Shown here piece after piece: positions 23,737 through 32,325 of a stretch of DNA of 36,331 bases. This DNA comes from an uncultured Pelagibacteraceae bacterium. Lineage in GTDB: Bacteria > Pseudomonadota > Alphaproteobacteria > Pelagibacterales > Pelagibacteraceae. A model generated the notes under the pieces. The model worked only from the letters and a program-made list of their open reading frames with translations. It was not told where the DNA came from and did not search any database. Every line of letters begins with the position of its first letter. Positions within the stretch are counted from its first letter, which is position 1. Both the position numbers and the translations under genes were made by a program. The stretch covers positions 1-36,331 of the forward strand of contig CACAMG010000006.1 of the NCBI GenBank assembly GCA_902533585.1, read 5' to 3'.

Positions 23737-25407
23737 ATGACAAAAAATTCAAAAGTACTATCTTTAAAGTATAGACCTCAAGTATTTGAGGATCTTATAG
23801 GGCAAGATATTGCTTCTAAAACAATTTACAATTCGATTAAGTCTAACAAAATACCTAACGCATATTTGTTTACAGGAATAAGAGGTGTTGGAAAAACAAC
23901 AATTGCAAGAATTGTTGCCAAATCATTAAATTGTAAAAATGGTATAGAAAAAATTTGTAAAGATAAATTTTGTGAAAATTGTGAGGCAATTGTAAATTCT
24001 AATCACATTGATGTTTTAGAATTTGACGCAGCAAGCAAGACAGGAGTCGATGATGTAAGAGATTTGATTGAGTTTTCACGTTATCAACCTGCGACAGCAA
24101 AATATAAAATTTTTATTATTGATGAAGTACACATGCTTAGCAAACAAGCTTTTAATGCTCTTCTTAAAACATTAGAAGAACCTCCAGAATATTTAAAATT
24201 TATTTTTGCAACAACAGAAATAAAAAAAATTCCAATAACTGTAGTTTCAAGGTGCCAGAGATTTGATTTGCCAAGAGTAAAATCAAGTGAGTTGTTTGAG
24301 TTTATTAAAAAAATTAAAGATAAAGAAAATGGTAAAGCAACTGATGAAGCTTTAAGACTTATTGTTAAAATTTCCGAAGGATCAGTGAGAGACGCTCTAT
24401 CATTATTAGATAGAGGCTTAATTAGTCAAACAGAAGAACAAGAGCTAGATTTGAAAAGTGCACAAAAAATATTTGGATATTTTGATAAGGGTTTTTTAAT
24501 TGATTTATTTCAAAATTTATTTGAGGGAAATGAAAAAGAAGTTATAAAAATTTATAAAACTATTTATAATTCAGGAGTAGAGCCTAAAACTTTTCTAAAT
24601 GATTTTTTAGAATTACTATACTACTTTAAAAATATATCGTCTCTTAAGTTAGAAGGGACAAACTTTTCTTTAAATGATCAGGAATTTAATAAAATTTCTG
24701 AACTTTCAAAAAAAGTAAGCCCAGAAACTTTGATTCTATTCTGGGAATTTACAATAAAAAAAATGGACGAACTGTACATTGTAGCAAATCAAAATCTTTC
24801 AATTGAAATGTTTTTGATAAGATTGATTTATTTAAAAGGACGGCCAATTAAAGAAAATTATTTAAATGAAAAGGAGGAAAAAATTTTAAGTGAAAAACAA
24901 TTTACTCAAGAAAACTTAAAAATTAATCTTAATGATGAAAATTTGAATATTAACAATAAGACAATAAGCCAAATAAAAAATATTTCACAAAAAGAATCTC
25001 CTGAACCAAAAAAGCAAATTGATGACAAAAATATTTCAATGAATATAGATAATTTTGAACATCTAGTAAAAATTTGTAGTCAAAAAAAAGAATTTAATTT
25101 AAAATATGAGCTTGAAAACAATGTAAATCTAGTAAGTTTTGATAATCAAAGAATTGAAATTTCTTTTAATGTGAATTTAGATAAAGATTTTGTAAAGAAT
25201 TTGGCAAATAAACTATTTGAATGGACAAATCTTAGATGGATTATTACACTTTCCAAAAGAGAGGGCCTACCATCAATAAAGCAAAAAAAGTATTTAAAAA
25301 AAATGGATCTTCTAGAGTTAGAAAAAAAAAATGAAATTTATAAAAAAGTAATGAATTTATTTCCTGATGCAGAGCTAATAGATGTAGAGATAGAAGATAA
25401 AGATTAA
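23737..25407 (+). CDS. dnaX: DNA polymerase III subunit gamma/tau
   Basis: DnaX is the clamp-loader ATPase and, in its long tau form, holds the polymerase cores together. The 556-residue protein has Walker A GIRGVGKTTIARIVAKSLNC (residues about 48-67), a zinc site CKDKFCENC, Walker B/DEAD-like IIDEVHMLSKQAFNALLKTLEEPP, sensor 1 ATTEIKKIPITVVSRCQRF, and sensor 2 EGSVRDALSLLDR. Beyond residue 370 it becomes K/N/E-rich and divergent, as expected for the tau-specific part. I see no clear programmed shift site for a short gamma form. The ATG is 8 nt after the SRP RNA closing helix with no visible Shine-Dalgarno sequence. The stop TAA is directly followed by ATG of ybaB. Confidence 0.96.
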   Translation: MTKNSKVLSLKYRPQVFEDLIGQDIASKTIYNSIKSNKIPNAYLFTGIRGVGKTTIARIVAKSLNCKNGIEKICKDKFCENCEAIVNSNHIDVLEFDAASKTGVDDVRDLIEFSRYQPATAKYKIFIIDEVHMLSKQAFNALLKTLEEPPEYLKFIFATTEIKKIPITVVSRCQRFDLPRVKSSELFEFIKKIKDKENGKATDEALRLIVKISEGSVRDALSLLDRGLISQTEEQELDLKSAQKIFGYFDKGFLIDLFQNLFEGNEKEVIKIYKTIYNSGVEPKTFLNDFLELLYYFKNISSLKLEGTNFSLNDQEFNKISELSKKVSPETLILFWEFTIKKMDELYIVANQNLSIEMFLIRLIYLKGRPIKENYLNEKEEKILSEKQFTQENLKINLNDENLNINNKTISQIKNISQKESPEPKKQIDDKNISMNIDNFEHLVKICSQKKEFNLKYELENNVNLVSFDNQRIEISFNVNLDKDFVKNLANKLFEWTNLRWIITLSKREGLPSIKQKKYLKKMDLLELEKKNEIYKKVMNLFPDAELIDVEIEDKD

Positions 25408-25725
25408 ATGACCGATTTTAATAAAATATTAGATAAGGCTAAAGAATTAGAGGCCAAAATGAAAGAAAGTCAAGACAGGATTAAAAAAATAGAAGTCGTT
25501 GGTGTGTCAGGAGCAAACTTAGTAAAAGTTATTCTCAATGGAGATGGAGAAATGATAAAATTGGAGTTAACACCAGAAATTTTAAAAGAAGAAAAAACTA
25601 TAATTGAAGATTTAATTACAGCGGCGCATAATAACGCTAAATCAAAATTAAAGACAATAACTTCTGAAGAAATTTCAAAAGCAACTGGAAGTTTTGGTAT
25701 TCCAGGTTTTAAGTGGCCTTTATAG
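25408..25725 (+). CDS. YbaB/EbfC family nucleoid-associated protein
   Basis: A 105-residue small DNA-binding protein. The family has a long N-terminal helix (here FNKILDKAKELEAKMKESQDRIKKI), a beta segment VVGVSGANLVKVILNGDGEMIKLEL, and a C-terminal helix DLITAAHNNAKSKLK with the G-x-GIPGF tail. The dnaX-ybaB-recR order is widely conserved. The ATG immediately follows the dnaX stop, so translation is probably coupled. The biological role is poorly defined. Confidence 0.94.
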   Translation: MTDFNKILDKAKELEAKMKESQDRIKKIEVVGVSGANLVKVILNGDGEMIKLELTPEILKEEKTIIEDLITAAHNNAKSKLKTITSEEISKATGSFGIPGFKWPL

Positions 25726-25732
25726 ATTCTCG

Positions 25733-26332
25733 ATGGCAACCATTAATGAAATTGAAGTTTTAGCAAAGTTAATCTCGAAGTTGCCAGGACTTGGACCCAG
25801 ATCATCACGTAGAATTATTCTTAAATTAATAAATAATAGAGATGAGTTGATGAAACCCATGGTAAATGCGCTTGCAGATCTTTTTAAAAATATTTCAAGA
25901 TGTAAAAATTGCGGGACACTGAAGTCTAATTTGTCAGGGTGTAATAATTGTGAAAATAATAAAAAAAAATACAATAAAATATGTGTTGTTGAAAATATAG
26001 CTGATCAATGGAGCATAGAAAATTCAAGTGTTTATCAAGGTTATTTTCATATTTTAGGCGGAACTATTTCAAACAGCAGCTCCCAAAGAAAAGAAGATTT
26101 ACTCATAGATTCATTAAAGGAAAGAATAGAAAAAGAAAATATAGAAGAAGTTATCTTGGCTACTAGTGCAACAATAGAAGGTCAAACAACAGCATTTTAT
26201 ATTCAAGATGCATTAAGTGAAACAAATGTTAAAATTTCAAAGTTGGCGCAAGGGCTTCCAGTAGGCGGAGAAATTGAAAATTTAGATGATGGAACTTTAA
26301 TTTCAGCTTTTAAAAATAGAAAAAATATATAA
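25733..26332 (+). CDS. recR: Recombination protein RecR
   Basis: RecR works with RecO/RecF to load RecA on gapped DNA. I chose the ATG at 25733 (MATINEIEVLAKLISKLPGLGPRSSRR) over the track's upstream start, giving 199 residues, the normal length. Domains in order: helix-hairpin-helix KLPGLGPRSSRRIILKL, a four-cysteine zinc site CKNCGTLKSNLSGCNNC, the Toprim domain from KICVVENIADQWSIE through ATSATIEGQTTAFYI, and the Walker-B-like tail LAQGLPVGGEIENLDDGTL. It starts 7 nt after ybaB. Confidence 0.96.
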   Translation: MATINEIEVLAKLISKLPGLGPRSSRRIILKLINNRDELMKPMVNALADLFKNISRCKNCGTLKSNLSGCNNCENNKKKYNKICVVENIADQWSIENSSVYQGYFHILGGTISNSSSQRKEDLLIDSLKERIEKENIEEVILATSATIEGQTTAFYIQDALSETNVKISKLAQGLPVGGEIENLDDGTLISAFKNRKNI

Positions 26333-26350
26333 AAAAAATTAATTTTTTTT
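26331..26350. terminator. AT-only palindrome between convergent recR and glcB
   Basis: AAAAAAAATTAATTTTTTTT is a perfect 20-bp palindrome spanning the stops of recR and glcB. It yields a U-run in either transcription direction. The stem is pure A-T, so it is weak as an intrinsic terminator; the symmetric position is the main argument. Confidence 0.35.
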
Positions 26351-28489
26351 AATTAATCTGTTTAAGTGCAATAAAGGCTCAGTATATCCTGATATTTGAT
26401 TTCTGCCTTGAAAAATTAACTCACAAGCAGTTTTAAAAGCGATTGATCTGTCATAATTTGGAGACATTTTTTGGTAATATTTATCTTCTTCATTTTGTTT
26501 ATCGACGATTTTTGCCATTTTTTTCATTATTTCTAATACTTGTTTTTTACTACAAATTCCATGATGAAGCCAATTTGCAATGTGTTGAGATGAAATTCTA
26601 AGAGTTGCTCTGTCTTCCATAAGACCAATGTTGTTAATATCAGGAACTTTTGAACACCCAACTCCTTGATCTATCCATCTAACTACGTATCCAAGAATAG
26701 TTTGAGCGGAGTTAGAAATTTCATTATTTATTTCATTCAAAGGCCAATTAGGTTTACTTGTAACAGGAATTGTTAATAAATCATCAAGCCTTGATTTTAC
26801 TAATTTTTTTAGTTCTTTATGTTTTTTAAAAATATCAATTTTATGGTAATGAAGAGAATGAAGCGCTGCCGCTGTAGGAGATGGAACCCAAGCACAGTTT
26901 GCTCCTGATTCTAAATGACTAATTTTCTGTTCCATCATATCTTTCATTTTGTCTGGCATTGCCCACATTCCTTTTCCTATTTGAGCTATATTGGAAAATC
27001 CACATTTTAAACCAATATAAACATTATTATTTTCGTAAGCGCTTATCCATTTAGATGATTTCATTTCTCCTTTTCTAATCATTATTCCAGCTTCCATTGA
27101 TGTATGAATTTCATCTCCAGTACGATCTAAAAAACCCGTGTTAATAAAGAAAACTCTTTTTTTTAAATTTCTTATACATTCCTTTAAATTTACCGAAGTT
27201 CTTCTTTCTTCGTCCATTATACCTACTTTTATTGTATTTTTATTTAATTCTAGAACTTGCTCAACCTTGCTAAAAATTAAATCAGTAAATTTGCATTCAT
27301 CAGGGCCATGCATTTTTGGTTTAACTATATATATAGACTGTTTTCTAGAATTACCTTTTTTTTTAAAGTCATGTATGCAAGCAAATGAAGTAATGAAAGC
27401 ATCTAATATTCCTTCAGGAATTTCAGAGCCATCTTTTAATAGAATAGATGGATTTGTCATTAAATGACCTACATTTCTATTTAATAATAAAGCACGACCA
27501 TGTAGTTTAGATTTTTTTCCATTTTTTGTTATATAACTTCTGTCGGGATTTAATTTTCGTAAATATTTTTTTCCACCTTTTTCAAATTCTGTAGACAAAT
27601 TACCTTTCATTAAGCCTAGCCAATTTTTATAACCTATAACCTTATCTTCCGCATCAACAGCTGCTACAGAATCTTCATGATCACATATCGTTGAAATTGC
27701 AGATTCAACTATAATGTCGCTGATTCCAGCGTTATCATTTTTTGCACTAAATGCATTGGGGTTAATTATAATTTCTATATGTAAATTGTTATTTTTTAAA
27801 ATTATTGCACCAGGTCTATTTGCTTCCCCTCTGTATCCAACAAATTTTTCATCATTTTCTAACGTTGTTTGAGCATTGCTAGAAATCAAATATAGATTAT
27901 TTTTTTTAAATTCAATTTTATTTACCTTGTTCCAGCTAAAATTTTTTAAACTAAAATATTTATCTAAAAATTCTTTTGTGTATTTTATTACTTTTTCTCC
28001 TCTCTCTGGATCATACCTTTCAATAGCAGATTCTTCAGACTCAATAATATCTGTGCCGTAAAGGCTATCATACAAACTCATCCATCTGGCATTAGCAGCG
28101 TTTAATGTGTATCTTGAATTCATAATTGGTACTACTAATTGAGGACCCGGAATATGAGATATTTCTTCATCTATATTTTTAGTTTCAATTTGAAAATCTT
28201 TGCCTTCTTTTTTTAAATATCCAATTTTTAATAAAAAATTTTTATAGTCTCTTTTGTTAAATTCTTTTTCATTATTTTGTTGATGCCAAGTATTAATACT
28301 ATTTTGAAGTTTCTCTCTTGTTTTTAGTAATTCTTTATTTTTAGGAGCAAGTTCGTGAACAGTTTTATCAAAACCATCCCAAAATTTTTTTTCATCAATT
28401 TTAGTTCCAGGAATTAACTCTTTATTAATAAAAGTATATAAAACTTCTGATACCGATAAATTTCCAATTTTAATATATTTTTCACTCAT
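26339..28489 (-). CDS. glcB: Malate synthase G
   Basis: GlcB condenses glyoxylate with acetyl-CoA to malate. At 716 residues it is the long G isoform (E. coli GlcB 723). Visible signatures: TICDHEDSVAAVDAEDKVIGYKNWLGLMKG (family catalytic region), PKMHGPDECKFTDLIF, GIMDEERRTSVNLKECI (catalytic arginine area), FLDRTGDEIHTSMEAGIMIRK, and GANCAWVPSPTAAALHSLHYH. In several SAR11 strains glcB is preceded by a glycine riboswitch; the 96-129 nt upstream here show none of its conserved sequence. It is convergent with recR (6 nt gap) and divergent from accA. Confidence 0.96.
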   Translation of the reverse strand: MSEKYIKIGNLSVSEVLYTFINKELIPGTKIDEKKFWDGFDKTVHELAPKNKELLKTREKLQNSINTWHQQNNEKEFNKRDYKNFLLKIGYLKKEGKDFQIETKNIDEEISHIPGPQLVVPIMNSRYTLNAANARWMSLYDSLYGTDIIESEESAIERYDPERGEKVIKYTKEFLDKYFSLKNFSWNKVNKIEFKKNNLYLISSNAQTTLENDEKFVGYRGEANRPGAIILKNNNLHIEIIINPNAFSAKNDNAGISDIIVESAISTICDHEDSVAAVDAEDKVIGYKNWLGLMKGNLSTEFEKGGKKYLRKLNPDRSYITKNGKKSKLHGRALLLNRNVGHLMTNPSILLKDGSEIPEGILDAFITSFACIHDFKKKGNSRKQSIYIVKPKMHGPDECKFTDLIFSKVEQVLELNKNTIKVGIMDEERRTSVNLKECIRNLKKRVFFINTGFLDRTGDEIHTSMEAGIMIRKGEMKSSKWISAYENNNVYIGLKCGFSNIAQIGKGMWAMPDKMKDMMEQKISHLESGANCAWVPSPTAAALHSLHYHKIDIFKKHKELKKLVKSRLDDLLTIPVTSKPNWPLNEINNEISNSAQTILGYVVRWIDQGVGCSKVPDINNIGLMEDRATLRISSQHIANWLHHGICSKKQVLEIMKKMAKIVDKQNEEDKYYQKMSPNYDRSIAFKTACELIFQGRNQISGYTEPLLHLNRLIKKN

Positions 28490-28618
28490 TTTTGGCCTTT
28501 TAACTCTACTATTTTATCTTTCTGGATTTGAAAATAATGAAAAATAAACGATTTGAGTTAATAATAATTTTTTTACAACATTTTATTGCCTTTTTTAGAT
28601 ATAATAAATGAATTTCTG
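28490..28618. promoter_or_regulatory. Divergent leader region glcB / accA
   Basis: A TATAAT at 28600-28605 points toward accA and would put the transcript start only a few bases before its ATG at 28619, giving a nearly leaderless message. Between box and gene is a three-codon frame (ATG 28608, TGA 28617-28619) whose stop overlaps the accA ATG. No matching -35 was found, and no clear minus-strand promoter for glcB. Confidence 0.4.
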
Positions 28619-29725
28619 ATGAAAAATTATCTTAATTTCGAAGTGGAAGTAAAAAACCTTGAAGCTGAGCTAGAAAAACTCAAGGATCCTTATAACCAGG
28701 AAGGGCTTTCAGAAGTAGATACAGAAAAAATTTCTAATTTACAAAGAGATATAGATGGCAAGTTAAAAGATATTTATTCAAATCTTAACCCGTGGCAAAC
28801 TACTTTGGTGGCGAGGCATGAGGATAGGCCAAAAGCTAAATTTTTTATAGATAATCTTTTTAAAGATTTTATTCCTCTTTCAGGTGATAGATTTTACGGA
28901 GAAGATAAATCTTTAATTTCAGGATTTGGCAGATTTAATGGTTTTTCAGTTTTAGTTATTGGTCAAGAAAAAGGAGAAGATTTAGAAAGTAGGCTTGAAA
29001 GAAATTTTGGAATGAATCGGCCAGAAGGCTATCGTAAGGCAAATAGATTAAGAAAACTGGCAGAAAAATTTAAAATTCCAGTAATAACATTTATTGATAC
29101 ACCTGGAGCTTATCCTGGAGTTGGAGCCGAAGAGAGAGGACAGGCAGAAGCTATAGCAAAATCAATTGAATGTTGTATGGAACTATCTGTACCATCAATT
29201 TCTATAATTATTGGAGAAGGAGGATCAGGAGGGGCGATAGCCTTGGCATCATCAAATAAAGTTTTAATGCTTGAAAATGCAATATATTCTGTAATTTCCC
29301 CTGAAGGATGTGCAACTATTTTATGGAGAGATCCAAAAAAAACTTTAGAAGCCTCAACAGCAATGAAATTATCTTCAAAAGATTTACTAAATTTAGAAAT
29401 CATTGATGAAATTATTCCTGAACCTACAGGTGGTGCACACAGGGACAAGAGTCAAATACTAGAAAATGTAAGAATTTCACTGAAAAAAAATTTAGATTTT
29501 TTTTCAAATATGAGCAAAGAAGATATTATTACTCAAAGGAAGAATAAATTTTTATCAATAGGAAGAAATAGAGGCTTTACAAAGCAAAAGAATGTAGAAG
29601 AAACTCTGACAATGAAAGAATCTGTTTTTGATAAAATAATGAAAAATTTTTATAAAAATAAAAATCTTTTAGCTGTAATAATTTTAATAATTTTAACTTT
29701 TATTATTGTTAGCATTTATTTATAA
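28619..29725 (+). CDS. accA: Acetyl-CoA carboxylase carboxyltransferase subunit alpha, with C-terminal membrane segment
   Basis: AccA is the partner of AccD in malonyl-CoA synthesis. I chose the ATG at 28619 (MKNYLNFEVEVKNLEAEL), which fits the family N-terminus; the track's start at 28586 is a TTG upstream. Core motifs: WQTTLVARHEDRPKA, GDRFYGEDKSLISGFGRF, FIDTPGAYPGVGAEERGQAEAIA, IGEGGSGGAIAL, and SVISPEGCATILW. The canonical enzyme (about 320 residues) ends near IGRNRGF. Here about 45 more residues follow, finishing with a 20-residue hydrophobic stretch (NLLAVIILIILTFIIVSIYL) that looks like a tail anchor. The stop overlaps the convergent secA by 6 nt. Confidence 0.95.
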   Translation: MKNYLNFEVEVKNLEAELEKLKDPYNQEGLSEVDTEKISNLQRDIDGKLKDIYSNLNPWQTTLVARHEDRPKAKFFIDNLFKDFIPLSGDRFYGEDKSLISGFGRFNGFSVLVIGQEKGEDLESRLERNFGMNRPEGYRKANRLRKLAEKFKIPVITFIDTPGAYPGVGAEERGQAEAIAKSIECCMELSVPSISIIIGEGGSGGAIALASSNKVLMLENAIYSVISPEGCATILWRDPKKTLEASTAMKLSSKDLLNLEIIDEIIPEPTGGAHRDKSQILENVRISLKKNLDFFSNMSKEDIITQRKNKFLSIGRNRGFTKQKNVEETLTMKESVFDKIMKNFYKNKNLLAVIILIILTFIIVSIYL

Positions 29726-32251
29726 AGCCCCACAACAATGTTTAAATTTTTTACCTGATCCACAAAAACAAGGTTCATTTCTCCCCATTTTTTTTCCAAT
29801 ATATTTTGGATCAATTTTAGTTGGTTTAAATTCTTCTTCTTTTTTTTCAACTAGCTTAATATTAAAAAGTATTTTTATTAAATCTGATTTTAATTTTTCT
29901 AGTAAATTTTCAAATAATAAGAAAGATTCTTTTTTATATTCGACTAAAGGATCTCTTTGTCCATAAGACCTAAGTCCAATAACTTGTCTTAATTGTTCAA
30001 GATATTGGATATGCATTTTCCAATTTTGATCGATTAATTGTATAAAAATTCTTTTTTCAATTTCTTGAGCTTGATTAACCCCTAAAAACTTTATTCTTTC
30101 TTGTCGCTTTTCTTTAAATTTATATTTAATTTTTTCTGAAAATTTTTCATTATTTAATTTTATTAGGTCTTCAGTTTCGTTTTCTTGAAATGCTTTGCCC
30201 AAATATGATCCTAATTGATTGGAAAAATCACTATTTTTTGGATTAGATAAATATTTTTTTTTACTTTCTTGTAGTTGAAAAATTATTTCATCTAGGAAGT
30301 CATCAGCATAATTTTCTGCTTGTTTATTATTTATAACATTGTTTCTCTGATTATAAATTACATGTCTTTGGTCGTTTAATACATTATCGAATTTTAGCAG
30401 TGTTTTTCTTATATCAAAATTTCTTGCCTCAACTTTTTGTTGTGCTCTTTCTAGCGCTTTATTTATCCAAGGATGATCTATGCTTTCCCCATCTTTTAAA
30501 CCAAGTTTTTGCAGTATATTGTTCATTGATTCTGAGCCAAAAATTCTCATAAGGTCATCTTCCAAACTAACAAAAAAAATAGAATTTCCTTCGTCTCCTT
30601 GCCGACCAGATCTTCCTCTGGCTTGATTATCTACCCTTCTGCTTTCCATCCTTTCTGTACCAATAACAAATAATCCACCTAAAAGTTTAATTTCATCTTT
30701 ATTTTTTTTAAGATTAATCTCGTCTTCATTTTTACCTCCTAATTTTATGTCAACACCTCTTCCCGAGATACTAGTTGTTATTATTACAGAATTTTTTTTA
30801 CCGGCATTTGCTATTACATCAGCTTCTTTCTCATGGTTTTTGGCATTTAAAACTATATGTTTTAAACCTTTTGATTTTAATAAATTTGAATAATGTTCTG
30901 ATTTATTAATACTTGCTGTAAAAATTAATAAAGGTTGACCTTTTTTATGTAGTTCAGAAATCTTTTTTATAATTGCATTATCTTTTTCAATAGCAGTTCT
31001 AAATATTTGGTCGTTCCAATCCTTTCTAATCATTTTTTTATTTGTAGGAATTGATACCACTGGAAGATTGTAGATTTCAAAAAATTCTTCTGATTCCGTC
31101 GCAGCTGTTCCTGTGCAACCAGCGAGTTTTGAATATAATTTAAAATAATTTTGATAGGTAATTGATGCCAAAGTCTGATTTTCAGATTGGATTTCAACTC
31201 TTTCCTTTGCTTCCAAACTCTGATGAAGACCGTCTCCAAAACGTCGCCCAGGAAGTTGTCTTCCGGTTTGTTCATCAATAATTATTACTTGCTCATCTTT
31301 TACAATATAGTCTCTTCCATTTTTAAAGAGATGGTTTGCTCTAAGAGCTTGATTGACATGGTGAACTAAGCTTAAATTTTCTGGATCATAAAAATTATTA
31401 TTTTTTAAAATTCCCGCACTAGAAAAAATTTTTTCAACATTATCAACACCTGCGTTTGTTAACAAAATATTTTTATCTTTTTCATCTACTTCAAAATCTT
31501 TTTGATCCAATTTTTTTATCAATTTATCAATTATATTATACTGATTAGCTTTGTCTTCCACTGCTCCTGAAATAATCAAAGGAGTTCTTGCTTCATCAAT
31601 TAAACATGAATCAATTTCATCTACTATTGCATAATTATGAGCTCTTTGAACTAACGAGATTGGATCAAACTTCATGTTGTCTCTTAAATAATCAAATCCA
31701 AGCTCACTATTTGTTGCATATGTAATATCACAATTATAATTTTTTTTTCTTTCATCGTCTGACTGAATGTTATTTATGTAGCCACAACTAAGGCCTAAAA
31801 AATTGTAAATTTTTCCCATATTCTCACAGTCCCTCTTAGCAAGGTAATCATTGACAGTAACAACATGGACTCCTTTTTTATTTAGAGCATTTAAATATGC
31901 AGCTAGAGCTATAGTTAAAGTTTTACCTTCCCCAGTTTTCATTTCTGCAATTTTGTTTTCATGCAATACTACACCCCCAACCATTTGAACATCAAAGTGC
32001 CTTTCATTTGTGATTCTTTTAGAAGCCTCTCGGACAAGTGCAAAAGCAAATGGCAATATATTGTTTAAAGATTCTCCATCTTTTATTTTTTGTATTAATT
32101 CCAATGTTTTTTTTGGAAATTCTTTATCAGATAGTTTTGAAATATCATCCTCAAAACTATTAATTTGCAGCACAATTTTGTTAATTCTATTAAGCTCCTT
32201 CTGGGTGCCAGATTTTATAAATTTAGATATTAAATTTAAAGGATTAAGCAT
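29720..32251 (-). CDS. secA: Preprotein translocase subunit SecA
   Basis: SecA is the ATPase motor that pushes preproteins through SecYEG. The 843-residue protein (E. coli 901) has the DEAD motor: EMKTGEGKTLTIALAAYL (Walker A), AIVDEIDSCLIDEARTPLIIS (Walker B region), ITTSISGRGVDIKLGG and QARGRSGRQGDEGNS (second RecA domain). The helical scaffold and wing domains follow. The C-terminal zinc-binding SEC-C motif GRNEPCFCGSGKKFKHCCG, which contacts SecB and ribosomes, is intact. The shorter length comes from a trimmed linker before this motif. It is divergent from argJ, an arrangement seen in other alphaproteobacteria. Confidence 0.97.
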   Translation of the reverse strand: MLNPLNLISKFIKSGTQKELNRINKIVLQINSFEDDISKLSDKEFPKKTLELIQKIKDGESLNNILPFAFALVREASKRITNERHFDVQMVGGVVLHENKIAEMKTGEGKTLTIALAAYLNALNKKGVHVVTVNDYLAKRDCENMGKIYNFLGLSCGYINNIQSDDERKKNYNCDITYATNSELGFDYLRDNMKFDPISLVQRAHNYAIVDEIDSCLIDEARTPLIISGAVEDKANQYNIIDKLIKKLDQKDFEVDEKDKNILLTNAGVDNVEKIFSSAGILKNNNFYDPENLSLVHHVNQALRANHLFKNGRDYIVKDEQVIIIDEQTGRQLPGRRFGDGLHQSLEAKERVEIQSENQTLASITYQNYFKLYSKLAGCTGTAATESEEFFEIYNLPVVSIPTNKKMIRKDWNDQIFRTAIEKDNAIIKKISELHKKGQPLLIFTASINKSEHYSNLLKSKGLKHIVLNAKNHEKEADVIANAGKKNSVIITTSISGRGVDIKLGGKNEDEINLKKNKDEIKLLGGLFVIGTERMESRRVDNQARGRSGRQGDEGNSIFFVSLEDDLMRIFGSESMNNILQKLGLKDGESIDHPWINKALERAQQKVEARNFDIRKTLLKFDNVLNDQRHVIYNQRNNVINNKQAENYADDFLDEIIFQLQESKKKYLSNPKNSDFSNQLGSYLGKAFQENETEDLIKLNNEKFSEKIKYKFKEKRQERIKFLGVNQAQEIEKRIFIQLIDQNWKMHIQYLEQLRQVIGLRSYGQRDPLVEYKKESFLLFENLLEKLKSDLIKILFNIKLVEKKEEEFKPTKIDPKYIGKKMGRNEPCFCGSGKKFKHCCGAL

Positions 32252-32325
32252 TAATATATTTTTTTATATAATTTATTTATTCAGTTTTATATAATTACTT
32301 AATTTATTTTTTAAATAGCAAGGTT
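32252..32325. promoter_or_regulatory. Divergent region secA / argJ with two TATAAT boxes
   Basis: Two plus-strand TATAAT boxes lie at 32267-32272 and 32290-32295, each within a repeated TTTATATAATT. The downstream one is 30 nt before the argJ ATG. No clear -35 is present. An AAGG just before the ATG is too close to be a normal Shine-Dalgarno. No equally good box was seen for secA. Confidence 0.4.

Noticed and set aside
25255-25345. Programmed frameshift site in dnaX A-runs to make a short gamma form
   Set aside because: No E. coli-like slippery site with a nearby out-of-frame stop and downstream stem could be identified by eye.
27138-27467. 109-residue plus-strand ORF
   Set aside because: Antisense shadow of glcB; the hydrophobic composition comes from reverse-complemented Lys/Glu codons.
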